DNA from: Paraglaciecola sp. MB-3u-78
GTDB taxonomy: Bacteria; Pseudomonadota; Gammaproteobacteria; Enterobacterales; Alteromonadaceae
Reading direction: 5' to 3'
Length of the DNA stretch: 64,000 nucleotides
NCBI RefSeq assembly: GCF_002835935.1
Contig: NZ_PJCF01000002.1
Location: 310,001-374,000 of the forward strand
The notes below the pieces were generated by a model. The model did not search any database and had not been told where the DNA came from. It was given only the letters and a program-made list of their open reading frames with translations. Positions 27,762-36,632 of the stretch are shown here, one piece after another; position 1 is the stretch's first letter, and each line of letters begins with the position of its first letter. Made by a program: the position numbers and the translations under genes.

Positions 27762-29354
27762 ATGAAATTAGCGCCGCAAGACACTGAAAATAAAGCAAAA
27801 TTACATCTGGATGCGATGAGCCAGATGACCGCATTGCTGTCTGAAAAAGACGATGTCATCGAACAGAAAACGGATGTCATTGCCGAGCAAAAGAAACGAA
27901 TAGCGATGCTTGAAGAGTACTTGCGGTTGGCCAACTCAAAACGTTTTGGCGCCAGCTCTGAGCAAACACCACCACAGCAAGGTCACCTGTTTAATGAAGT
28001 AGAAGCGGTGGCTGAGCCTGAGCCTGTCGACTCACCTTTACCTACAGGCAACGAGCCAAAGGCCAAAACCGGTCGCAAGCCACTGTCCGACAAATTGCCC
28101 CGCCTTCAGGTGTTCGCTTATTTGAGTGATGAAGAAAAAGTGGGTGCCATTGACACCTTCTTTGTCAAAGTCAGGGAAGAGCTGGATATCATTCCCGCTC
28201 AGGTACGTGTATTGGAATACATGCAGGAAAAAGCGACCTTCAAAACACAAGATGATGGCCGCACGGTGAAAGCCGCCCAGCTTATCAAACATCCTGTCCC
28301 CAAGGCCATGGGGAGCGTCAACCTGATGACCTATATCATTATTTCAAAATACGCCGATGGCATGCCGCTTTATCGACTTGAAAACATCATCAAACGTTAT
28401 GGCGGTGAAATATCAAGGGCCACACTGGCCAACTGGGTGATTGCCCTGTCGAAACAAGCCCAACCTTTAATTAACCTACTCAGGGAGCATCAACATTCGG
28501 GCCCACTGATTTGTGCGGATGAAACCCGCATTCAAGTATTGAAAGAGCCAGATCGTTCGCCCACTTCACATAAATGGATGTGGGTAACCCTGGGCGGGTT
28601 ACCGCAGCAACGAAGTGTCTTGTTTGAATACGATCCCTCCCGTGGCAGGGAGGTACCCTTGCGCCTGCTTGATGGGTTTACCCATGGCTACCTGCAAACC
28701 GATGGCTGTGCCAGTTATAACGAGGTATGCAGACAAAATCAGTTAATCTCGGTGGGTTGCTGGGATCATGCACGACGAAAATTCCGTGAAGCCAAAGATG
28801 GGCAACCCAGGGCAATGAAAGGCAAGGTAACCAAAGCGGATATGGCACTGAGCCTTATCAATAAGTTGTACGTGGTAGAGCGTCAAATCAAATTGCTAAG
28901 CGCGGATGAAATTTATCAGGCCAGGCAACAAAGAAGTGTGCCCATACTCAGCGAGCTGAAAACATGGCTGGAGCTCAATCGCCCCAGAGTCGACAAAGGA
29001 GGATTGACGGGCAAGGCGATGACCTATTTACATAATCAGTGGGAAAAGCTAATGGTTTACAGTACGGATGGTCGGCTGAGGCTCAGCAATATTCTGGCTG
29101 AAAATGCCATTCGTCCCTTTGCTGTTGGTAGGCGCGCCTGGTTATTTGCCGATACCCCAGCAGGCGCTAATGCCAGTGCAATCCATTATAGCCTGATTGA
29201 GTCAGCCAAAATTCATGAGCTTGAACCTTACGCTTATCTCAATGCCGTGTTCAAGGCGTTACCCTATGCTGACACGGTTGAAAAGATCGAAGACCTCCTG
29301 CCATGGAATTTCAAAAATTCAAAACCCAGTTGGCTACCCCCGCACGTTCAATAG
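27762..29354 (+). CDS. tnpC: IS66 family transposase TnpC
   Basis: 530-residue DDE transposase. N-terminal coiled coil with LRLANSKRFGASSEQ; a GRKPLSDKLPRL zinc-region lead-in; catalytic core with CADETRIQVL (first D), YLQTDGCASYNEV (second D) and LSNILAENAIRPFAVGRRAWLFADTPAGANAS (E). Intact. Ends 74 bases before the right inverted repeat. Confidence 0.95.
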   Translation: MKLAPQDTENKAKLHLDAMSQMTALLSEKDDVIEQKTDVIAEQKKRIAMLEEYLRLANSKRFGASSEQTPPQQGHLFNEVEAVAEPEPVDSPLPTGNEPKAKTGRKPLSDKLPRLQVFAYLSDEEKVGAIDTFFVKVREELDIIPAQVRVLEYMQEKATFKTQDDGRTVKAAQLIKHPVPKAMGSVNLMTYIIISKYADGMPLYRLENIIKRYGGEISRATLANWVIALSKQAQPLINLLREHQHSGPLICADETRIQVLKEPDRSPTSHKWMWVTLGGLPQQRSVLFEYDPSRGREVPLRLLDGFTHGYLQTDGCASYNEVCRQNQLISVGCWDHARRKFREAKDGQPRAMKGKVTKADMALSLINKLYVVERQIKLLSADEIYQARQQRSVPILSELKTWLELNRPRVDKGGLTGKAMTYLHNQWEKLMVYSTDGRLRLSNILAENAIRPFAVGRRAWLFADTPAGANASAIHYSLIESAKIHELEPYAYLNAVFKALPYADTVEKIEDLLPWNFKNSKPSWLPPHVQ

Positions 29355-31046
29355 CGCTTACTGTGAACTGTTAGATTATGACAAGGATATTTATACTTGG
29401 AAAGTACGTCGGTTTATTAAGCGCTTACCCATTATCTCCCATATTCACCATTCCCAACAGAAGAAGATCCATCATTTAGCCAATAATACTCATGCAGCCA
29501 ATTTTTTAGCCTTACTCTCTCACGATGAGCTAGCCTTAACGATTGAAAACAACCTACCCAATAACCATCGAGAGCGAATTTATACACCGACTAAAACACT
29601 GTCTATGTTTCTCGCACAAACCTTAAATGAAGATAGATCGTGCAGTAAAGCCGTTAACGACATGCTCATTCAAACACAATCCGTGAACAGTACCAGTGCA
29701 AACACAGCGGCCTACTGTAAAGCTCAAAAAGGTTATCTTTGCCTCTGATAACCCAACTGGTTAACAAAACAGGAGAGTTGATTCATAGAGCAGTACCCCA
29801 GCAGTGGCGATGGTTTGGGCGTAGCGTTAGCCTTATTGATGGTACATCGCTGACGATGGCCGACACGAAAAGTAGTCAAATAGCCTTCCCTCAACAAGGC
29901 GCACAAAAAGCTGGGTTAGGCTTTCCCATTTGCAGGCTGCTTGCCGTCAGTTGTCTACATACTGGCGTTATTCTTAATGCTGCAGTCGGGCCATTTAAAG
30001 GAAAAGGCTCTGATGAGCAGAGTTTATTGCGTCAGGTGTTAGATACCTTTCAAACAGGCAGCATAGTGGTTGGTGATGCTTTTTTTGGTACCTACTTTTT
30101 ATTGGTTGAAATGATAAAAAGAGGCGTTGATGTACTCTTTGAACAACATGGCTCGCGTAAACGCATAACTGACTTTGGTAAAGGCATCGCTTTAGGTAAA
30201 AAAGACCACTTAATTGATATTCCTAAATCGAAAATAAAGCCGGATTGGATGACACAAAAAGCATATAAAAACGCCCCAGACAACATCACCATCCGAGAGC
30301 TCAAAGTAGGACAAAAGACCATCATTACCACGATGTTGTCAGCGACGGATTACCCTAAAAAAGCGCTTGCAGCCCTTTATCAGAAAAGCTGGCACGTTGA
30401 AGTTAATTTTAGAAATATTAAAACCACCTTGGGTATGAATATTCTGAGCTGCAAGACACCTGAAATGTGTCGAAAAGAAATATGGACGTATTTCCTGGCT
30501 AATAATTTAATCCGGCTATTGATGTCACAAGCTGCATGCAATTATGGCTTATTACCACGCCAACTCAGCTTTAAACATGCGGTGCAGGTTTGGAATACAT
30601 ATGCTCTGCTAGACAAAGTCATAGACGAGGAGATGTTGGCGTTGCTCGCCAGTCGACAAGTAGGTAATAGGGCTGGAAGGATCGAACCCCGAGCAGTCAA
30701 ACGTAGGCCAAAGGCCTATCCATTATTGATGATACCCAGAGCAGAAGCGAGACAAACAGTCATGAATAATGGTCATCCAAAAAAGATGAAATAAGCTATA
30801 TTTATCAATGCTTAATGGCTTAAGTTAGTGCCATTCGGATCAGATCCCCATTTATTTCAATGATGTGTTACCAAGTCTGTACCATGCTCTTTACCAGATG
30901 AAGATTTATTGACTGGCGGCCCCACCAAAATACGCAACTGATTATCACTTCTTAATTTAACTATGTTTTAACTAAGCACAGATATTTTATGGGATGTATA
31001 TACCAATTACATTTGACAAGTCGACAATACCGCGCACATATATATC

Positions 31047-31505
31047 TTGATAATTCAAAATAAAAACTATTTCATAGAAAACATTATTTCAGATCATCCT
31101 GAAATTTTAGTGGTTATGGCTGGAATTTTGGGTAGTTTTGTTAGTGCCTTAAACAGAATATATGCATCAAAAGACGTTTTCCCACGGGGTAAATACACTC
31201 ATTTGTTGAAGAAGGCTAACATTTACCTCATTGCTTACTCTTTAATACCGCCACTAATTGGGGCTATCGGTGCAGCAATTCTATTTACTATGTTTGCGGG
31301 GGAAATTATTTCAGGGGGACTTTTCCCTGAATTCGCATGCACTGATGTTGGTGGGTGCCAATCTTACACGGACTATCTGGATAAATGGAAACCAAAGCTA
31401 CCAGTGGACTTTGCAAAGCTAATCGTGTGGGGATTTATTGCTGGTTTTAGTGAACGATTTGTTCCCAACATTCTTAATCAGATTGCTACAGATAACAATA
31501 AATAG
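31047..31505 (+). CDS. Hypothetical membrane protein, three predicted helices
   Basis: About 152 residues from a TTG start at 31047; a later start is possible. Hydrophobic segments at roughly residues 21-43, 57-88 and 125-143. The tail WGFIAGFSERFVPNIL is shared by a group of uncharacterised bacterial membrane proteins and supports the frame. A loop contains CTDVGGCQS, with two cysteines. It stands alone between the IS pair and a broken prpD. No function is proposed. Confidence 0.6.
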   Translation: MIIQNKNYFIENIISDHPEILVVMAGILGSFVSALNRIYASKDVFPRGKYTHLLKKANIYLIAYSLIPPLIGAIGAAILFTMFAGEIISGGLFPEFACTDVGGCQSYTDYLDKWKPKLPVDFAKLIVWGFIAGFSERFVPNILNQIATDNNK

Positions 31506-31688
31506 AGACTGCAAACGATTCTGTGTAAGCGCCTAGTTTATATTTAACGAAAATAACAAACATTACGAGAGCGCCCACATCATCCGCTACGATAATTAAC
31601 AACTGAAACTAACGGTTTTATCTGCTTTAACGCGGTTGTCCTGTAAATTATTGTGGCTGCGCCGCCAGAAGGCCTAGGCTAAGGATGT

Positions 31689-32575
31689 ATGAAAGCTGAA
31701 ACCACACAACACCTTGGCCCTATAGTACAGGGTACGGTTGTACCGAATGGCGCCCGAGTGCCAGGAACATCGCTGACGCTAGACCCAGTAAAAGCCGAGT
31801 GGGACATTGGTTGTATTATTCGTTGGTTAGATTATCAAGAGGCGAACAACCTCTTATTATGCGAGAAGTACTTGAGACCATGGTCATGGCACATGAAATT
31901 CAAGGCGTGATCGCTATAGAAAACTCATTCAATCGAGTGGGTTTGTGCCACGTATTATTAGTACGCGTTGCATCAACGGCGGTTATCACCAAAATGATGG
32001 GCGGCGATAGAGAGCAAATAATGGCGGCAGTATCTCAAGCATGGGTCGATGGCTCTGCTCTGCGTACTTATCGTCACGCACCCAACGCGGGCTCTCGTAA
32101 ATCTTGGGCAGCCAGCGACGCGACCTCAAGAGCAGTACGTTTGGCTGACATGTCAATGCGCGGTGAAATGGGCATACCAAGCGCATTAACCGCAGAGCAA
32201 TGGGGGTTTTATGATGTATCTTTCTCTAAAACAAACAAGGACCAAACCCTTAAACCAGAGATTCAACGTCAGTTTTCGTTTTCTCAAGACTAAGGCTCTT
32301 ATGTGATGGAAAACATCTTGTTTAAGATTTCTTTTCCAGCCGAGTTTCATGCACAAACTGCTGCAGAGGCATCGGTTATTTTGTATCCTCAGGTCAAAAC
32401 TCGTTTAGAAAATATCGAGAAGATAGTGGTCCGTACTCACGAGTCTGCAATTCGTATTATTTCAAAAACGGGTACGCTGGCTAATCCTGCGGACCGCGAC
32501 CATTGTTTGCAATACATGATTGCTGTTGCGTTGGCGTTCGGGGATCAAAAATGTGAACACTATAAGTTTGGGTAA
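31689..32575 (+). pseudogene. prpD: 2-methylcitrate dehydratase (PrpD) remnant, multiply broken
   Basis: MmgE/PrpD-family fragment. It begins inside the family ([27 protein letters not shown]), so ~60 N-terminal residues are gone. After IIRWLDY near 31835 about 25 residues of the family are deleted and the frame changes, resuming as [17 protein letters not shown]. Conserved [10 protein letters not shown]-like and [14 protein letters not shown] blocks follow. An in-frame TAA at 32291-32293 separates QFSFSQD from [12 protein letters not shown], and the C-terminus stops early after AVALAFGD. At least four lesions, so non-functional. The methylcitrate cycle, if present, must use another copy. Confidence 0.9.
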
Positions 32576-32682
32576 TTTTAGTTTATTGACTGATTATGAG
32601 ACCACAATTTGAGGTAAAACAGAGTAGATAAGCAGTCACTGAAGTCGTTTTTGGCTGAAAATATGTTAAATCCAAGTGTTTA

Positions 32683-32750
32683 TTAGTAATTTAGTTACGA
32701 GATAGGCAAAATATTAAGCATTAACTTAGCTTTTTTAGTAATTTAATTAC
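32683..32750. repeat. Two palindromic 16-mers upstream of the DUF3718 gene
   Basis: In an otherwise empty AT-rich spacer (32576-32964), TTAGTAATTTAGTTAC (32683-32698) recurs as TTAGTAATTTAATTAC (32735-32750). The core GTAATT-T-AATTAC is a perfect palindrome in the second copy and one base off in the first. Spacing is 52 bp. They could be operator sites. Confidence 0.4.
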
Positions 32751-32964
32751 ACTATTTGCATTATTTTGGTTATATATAGATTTAAAATCCCTATATCTTT
32801 CAATGGTATAAACCAGTCACAAATCTGTAACTGACTGTTTTACATCTTTTTTACCAAGTTAAAACAATAAAACCACAGACATGAAGTGCTATTCAGTCTT
32901 AAATTAACTGCGGGAATTAGCCCGCAATGCTCAAAGTGAGCAATATTAATTTTGGAGAATAGCA

Positions 32965-33279
32965 ATGAAAAAAGTACTTCTAGTAACACTCGCATTATCG
33001 GCTTTTACAGCCAGTGCGCATATGAAATCTAAGGACGCCTATCGTTTTGCCGGAGACCAGGAATATTCCAGTTTCTGTAAAGCAGTAGTGACCGACGACG
33101 TGAAAATGCTTAAGCGCAGTGTCACCAACAAAGTAGGTCTGGTTGCAAGCAGCCGCAAAGACGTGTTGCAAAAACTTTTATCAATAGATGGCATGAAGTG
33201 TAATGGCATAGACTTGGTTGAGTTTTCTAAGCAACGTAAGGCGTCCGAGGTTCATGCATACCTTACACATAAAGCCTAA
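32965..33279 (+). CDS. DUF3718-like exported small protein
   Basis: 104 residues with a signal peptide MKKVLLVTLALSAFTASA. The mature part (FAGDQEYSSFCKAVVTDDVKMLKRSV, then GLVASSRKDVLQKL and MKCNGIDLVEFSKQR) has the two spaced cysteines typical of DUF3718 proteins of marine gammaproteobacteria. Function unknown. Good ribosome site (TGGAGAATAGCA) before ATG and a strong terminator after it, so it is a stand-alone gene. Confidence 0.75.
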   Translation: MKKVLLVTLALSAFTASAHMKSKDAYRFAGDQEYSSFCKAVVTDDVKMLKRSVTNKVGLVASSRKDVLQKLLSIDGMKCNGIDLVEFSKQRKASEVHAYLTHKA

Positions 33280-33310
33280 AAGTCATAATCCTATACGTAA
33301 AAATAGGAGA

Positions 33311-33338
33311 ATAGCCTGCCCCGCAGGCTATTTTATTC
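33311..33338 (+). terminator. Terminator after the DUF3718 gene
   Basis: ATAGCCTGC (33311-33319), loop CCC, GCAGGCTAT (33323-33331), then TTTATTCTT. Strong intrinsic terminator. Confidence 0.85.
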
Positions 33339-33557
33339 TTATCTCAATCTGATATTGGCATCCATACTCCGTCATCATCTATCTAAGCCGTGAACGCTTC
33401 TTAAATTTGGCGCCACCTGTAAAGCTATCCTGAATTATATGGAGGTCAAAAAATTGTATCCTTCCTGCCATGCTCACAATTATAGTTAACGTAAATTCAC
33501 ATTTACAGTTATGATCCTATCCCGTAGGCTAAATTCACCCGACTAAAAAACCACAAC

Positions 33558-34639
33558 GTGTCTACCCATCCTGCCTTATCCCGTGGATCGGTCTCTACCC
33601 TCATCCCCACAGCACCAAACGACCGTCTTACGCGCCGTGAGCAAAATCGGGTTCGGGTGTTTGATAAACGCAATCCGGCCCATTTATACCTTAACCTCCT
33701 CAGCGCCAATTCCGCCAACACCATGGAGCGTGCCCTGGACGCCATTGTCAAACTACTGGGGTATGACTACATGGACGAGCTTGACTGGACGGAGCTTCAG
33801 CGCCACCACGTTCAGGGCCTGCTGCGCTTGCTGGAAAGTAATAACACATCACCGGCGACGCGCTCGCTGTATTTATCGGCCATCAAGGGTGTGATGGAAG
33901 AAGCCTGGTTGGCCAAGCTGGTGTCAGAAGACCAAGACTTACGAATTAAAGTCATTAAAAAACCTCATGGCACACGCTTACCGGCGGGTGAAGCGCTACC
34001 CATCGCGGATGTGGGCAAAGCCATTGTGGCATGCGGCGATAACAGTAAGGCCGGCGTGCGAGATAAAGCCATATTGGCCTTGTTACTCGGGGCGGGACTG
34101 CGCCGATTGGAATGTGCTGAGCTGGGGTTACGGGATGTTGATTTTGGGCAAGACGTCATCAATGTCATCGGTAAAGGCGATAAACAGCGCTCAATACCCG
34201 TAAGCCCGAAGTCGTCGACTGCTTACTTGATTGGGTTCACATATGGGGCGAATGGCTGGGCCCGCTTTTTTGTGCCATCCGCCGGGGCAAACCCCCTGCC
34301 ACGGGTCAACTCTTTGGCGGCAATATCAATCAGGGCAGTGGCCTGTCTGACTCGTCCATTTACATGATCTGCAAAAAGCGCGGGATGTCCGTCGATGTCG
34401 ACACCCTTAAACCCCACAATCTGCGGCGCAACTATGGCACCGAGCATGACAAAGCAGGCAATGAGTTAAAAGTGATCTGTGAGCTGCTTGGCCATAGCAG
34501 TATGGATACCACGCGCACCTATATTTACGATGACACGGATGTGAAGAAAAAGCGCGCGATGTTAAAGACTCAATTGGTGCACAATACTTTTATGGGGCGG
34601 GATCAAGGGATCGGTGGTGATGTGCCCGGTTCGAATTAG
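33558..34639 (+). pseudogene. Tyrosine recombinase/integrase, frameshifted
   Basis: GTG start at 33558. N-terminal SAM-like DNA-binding domain (NTMERALDAIVKLLGYD, then SLYLSAIKGVMEEAW), then the catalytic domain with arginine I in LLGAGLRRLECAEL and the lysine in GKGDKQRSIPVSP. At 34206-34208 one base is missing; the old frame runs into nonsense, and the shifted frame continues as EVVDCLLDWVHIWGEW through PHNLRRNYGTEH (H-x-x-R), LLGHSSMDTTRTYIY (H and nucleophile Y). All catalytic residues exist once the frame is repaired. Probably the integrase of a former island. Confidence 0.85.
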
Positions 34640-34682
34640 GCAATACAATGGGAAAAAGGGAAGCCACACCCATCGGCCTTGA

Positions 34683-34712
34683 GATCGTTAGCTTACCCGT
34701 GGGCTAACGATC
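34683..34712. other. Perfect 10-bp inverted repeat near the recombinase 3' end
   Basis: GATCGTTAGC (34683-34692) and GCTAACGATC (34703-34712) with loop TTACCCGTGG. No T-run follows, so it is a poor terminator. It lies 44 bases after the recombinase frame and could be a recombination-site remnant or an RNA structure. Confidence 0.45.
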
Positions 34713-34851
34713 GTATTGAGGTGCTGGAAGACCAAACCGCCATATGATGAATCGACCTATCGGCTTGATGATCCAATACAGCCAGTCTTAGGACGCATTG
34801 AGGCGTTCTTTAGCCAACTACATGTTGTTTTATGAGCTTCCATATATCTTT

Positions 34852-34895
34852 TAACAAGTCCACTTGTTATTTCGTATTGATTATCACGCTATACT
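34852..34895 (+). promoter_or_regulatory. Palindromic operator and -10 element of the hipBST operon
   Basis: TAACAAGT-CC-ACTTGTTA (34852-34869) is a perfect 8-bp inverted repeat. A good -10 box TATACT lies at 34890-34895. The right palindrome arm contains TTGTTA, usable as a -35 though spacing is 20 bp. A repressor on this palindrome would cover the -35. HipB is the obvious candidate. Confidence 0.55.
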
Positions 34896-34943
34896 TTGTT
34901 ATTATTGTTTTTAATGAATGTTTACCCAAATATAGAGTGTAAT

Positions 34944-35273
34944 ATGTCTACAGATGACACTATTGAAATGTTGATAGCGAGTTATGAAAAAAATGCCTAT
35001 GCGGCTATTTCAGATCTCCAGCGTAAACTTTTTGCCGCTATGGGGCCGCGTGAAACATTGGGTGATATTCGTCAACTTGGTAACATCGCCAAAGAGTACA
35101 AACAGACTAATAAATCCAATAATGAGACGCTCGCCTTACTCAGTGGGGTAACCTCCAATACTATATCCACTATGATGAAGGATCCGATTAACTCCAAAGT
35201 GTCGACTGTACTTGCTCTATTGGACGCCATGGGTATGACGCTCAACATTTCACGCAAGCCTGCTGATGAATGA
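34944..35273 (+). CDS. hipB: HipB-like antitoxin/repressor of a HipBST-type module
   Basis: About 109 residues from ATG 34944 (GAGTG just upstream); ATG 34914 is an alternative. C-terminal XRE helix-turn-helix: LGNIAKEYKQTNKSNNETLALLSGVTSNTISTMMK (about residues 45-80), then TVLALLDAMGMTLNI, the HipB signature. It overlaps the next gene by 8 bases. In HipBST modules HipB is a DNA-binding component that augments neutralisation. Here the next two genes correspond to HipS and HipT. Confidence 0.85.
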   Translation: MSTDDTIEMLIASYEKNAYAAISDLQRKLFAAMGPRETLGDIRQLGNIAKEYKQTNKSNNETLALLSGVTSNTISTMMKDPINSKVSTVLALLDAMGMTLNISRKPADE

Positions 35274-35619
35274 GATCCTCCGACAAGGTCACGTATTTGC
35301 CAATGGCGAACTGGCGGGCATGCTAACGCAATACAAAGATGCGAATGGCACTGACTCGTATTCTTTCGAATATAATGCGGAGTACATCAGTCAAGGCAGA
35401 TGTCCCATTGGCTATCACTTTGCGCTAAGCAGCACACCTTACAAGCATGATGTACTGCATCCGTTTTTCACCAACCTAGTCTCTGAAGGCTGGGTAAGGG
35501 TGTTTCAGGCCAACAGATCCCGTTTAGATAAGCGCGATGATTTTGGTTTACTACTCGCCAATGGCGGCGATCTGATTGGTGCAATATCCGTTAAGCCTGC
35601 CACTAAGGACTCCGCGTAA
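35266..35619 (+). CDS. hipS: HipS-like small protein (HipA N-subdomain 1 as a separate gene)
   Basis: 117 residues corresponding to the first N-terminal subdomain of HipA kinases: VFANGELAGMLTQY, YSFEYNAEYISQG, and the HPFFTNLVSEGW block (equivalent of the L-PFF-NLLPEG motif). It has no kinase residues. In E. coli O127:H6 HipBST this piece is the antitoxin HipS. Its last base overlaps the next start (TAATG), so the split is a normal gene boundary with tight coupling and not a frameshift inside hipA. Confidence 0.85.
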   Translation: MNEILRQGHVFANGELAGMLTQYKDANGTDSYSFEYNAEYISQGRCPIGYHFALSSTPYKHDVLHPFFTNLVSEGWVRVFQANRSRLDKRDDFGLLLANGGDLIGAISVKPATKDSA

Positions 35620-36632
35620 TGACTCGCCGACTGGGTACGATATCGTTAAACCCTAAAGGTAATGAGTCGCCTTATAGCAGTTATTTTCTTAAAACCATGT
35701 TCGGTATTGGCCAATTTCCTAAGAATGGCTTGCACGTAGTAGGTGACGCACAAACCTTCAATGATTTAGCGCCAGAGTACACCGAAGGCAACTCGGTGTC
35801 CGGCGCTCAAAAAAAGCTTTTTATGTCGCTGGTATACGGCGTACTGGTCCCTGTGAAAAAAGACGGGCAATACATCGTAAAACCCGCACCTGATGAGTTC
35901 CCTCACCTGCCTGAAAACGAACATTGCATTATGCAGCTTGCCAAGGCAGTTGGCTTTGATGTTGCTCTCAATGCCCTGGTCCCTTTTGAAAATGGTGAGT
36001 TGGCCTATGTGACCAAACGCTTCGATATTCACAAAAGCGGCCAGCGCCTTTTCATCGAAGACGCCGCCAGTTTATGTTTGGTTGCTCCCGTTAATAAAGG
36101 CAGTGATGCATTATCGTATGAACACACGCTCAATACCTTATTCACCGTTAGCGGCCAAAATCGCGGGGTTACCTTAAACGGCTTTTTACAGGTGCTGTTC
36201 GCTTATATTGTCGGCAACAATGACTTACACCTGAAAAACCTTTCCTTATTTAGACAACCAAATTCGCATTCGCACCTTATGACGAATTTTACGCCGCTTT
36301 ATGACGTGCTATCAGTTGCACCCTACCCAAAGTATTATGATGGGGACTTGACTCTGTGCCTACTTCATAGCGAGGTGGATGCTGATTTTTCTGAGGCATA
36401 TAATCAGTACGGTTACTATACCGGTCACGACTTTCTTGTATTTGGACAGCGGATCGGGCTTTCTCGTCACGCAACCCAATCATTGATAAAGAAGCTTTGT
36501 ACAACGGTTGAGCGTACATATAAATACATTATCGATGCATCTCAATGCCCAGATGATATGAAGTCCATTATCACATTACACATTGCGGACAGACTTGACA
36601 GATTGTCACGCCCTTACCTACTAAAGCCTTAA
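35619..36632 (+). CDS. hipT: HipT-like Ser/Thr kinase toxin
   Basis: 337-residue HipA-superfamily kinase lacking N-subdomain 1. Phosphorylation loop GNSVSGAQKKLFM has the S-x-S-G-A-Q pattern seen in HipT. YIVKPAPDEFPHLPENEHCIMQLAKAVGFDVA supplies the ATP lysine and following glutamate; IVGNNDLHLKNLSLF is the catalytic loop with D; LTPLYDVL is the metal-binding D. In the E. coli system HipT phosphorylates tryptophanyl-tRNA synthetase. All core residues are present, so an active toxin is likely. Third gene of an overlapping operon. Substrate here is not known. Confidence 0.87.
   Translation: MTRRLGTISLNPKGNESPYSSYFLKTMFGIGQFPKNGLHVVGDAQTFNDLAPEYTEGNSVSGAQKKLFMSLVYGVLVPVKKDGQYIVKPAPDEFPHLPENEHCIMQLAKAVGFDVALNALVPFENGELAYVTKRFDIHKSGQRLFIEDAASLCLVAPVNKGSDALSYEHTLNTLFTVSGQNRGVTLNGFLQVLFAYIVGNNDLHLKNLSLFRQPNSHSHLMTNFTPLYDVLSVAPYPKYYDGDLTLCLLHSEVDADFSEAYNQYGYYTGHDFLVFGQRIGLSRHATQSLIKKLCTTVERTYKYIIDASQCPDDMKSIITLHIADRLDRLSRPYLLKP

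Larger units (their letters stand above)
26956..29428 (+). mobile_element. IS66-family insertion sequence, complete
   Basis: 2473 bp with terminal inverted repeats GTAAGCGCTTAATAAACC (left, 26956 onward) and GGTTTATTAAGCGCTTAC (right, ending 29428). An 8-bp target duplication CCATTATC flanks it (26948-26955 and 29429-29436), the size expected for IS66. It carries the full tnpA-tnpB-tnpC set without visible defects, so it may be recent and active. Confidence 0.93.
26944..30794 (+). pseudogene. IS4-family transposase, split by IS66 and frameshifted
   Basis: The start ATG is at 26944; after four codons (MSII) the gene is cut by IS66 and resumes at 29437. Joining across one copy of CCATTATC gives MSIISHIHHSQQKKIHHLANN..., in register. 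The body has DDE residues in SLIDGTSLTMADT (D), VVGDAFFG (D) and YQKSWHVEVNFRNIK (E, K); the arginine usual in the Y-x2-R-x3-E-x6-K signature is serine here. A second lesion lies at about 29735, where a run of five A replaces an expected six and shifts the frame; the second part (29739-30794) is open to the end. The gene is dead. Confidence 0.85.
26813..30838. mobile_element. IS4-family-like insertion sequence, interrupted by an IS66 element
   Basis: Terminal inverted repeats of 20 bp, CCGAATGGCACTAACTTAAG at 26813-26832 and its reverse complement at 30819-30838, bound a DDE transposase of the IS4 superfamily. Removing the inserted IS66 element and one copy of its target duplication leaves 1545 bp, a normal IS4-family size. 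I see no clear direct repeat outside the ends, so the target duplication may have decayed or the flanks rearranged. Confidence 0.8.

Noticed and set aside
35266-36632. hipA broken into two frames by a frameshift
   Set aside because: The two pieces meet as TAATG with a normal start and end exactly at the N-subdomain boundary, matching the natural HipS/HipT split.
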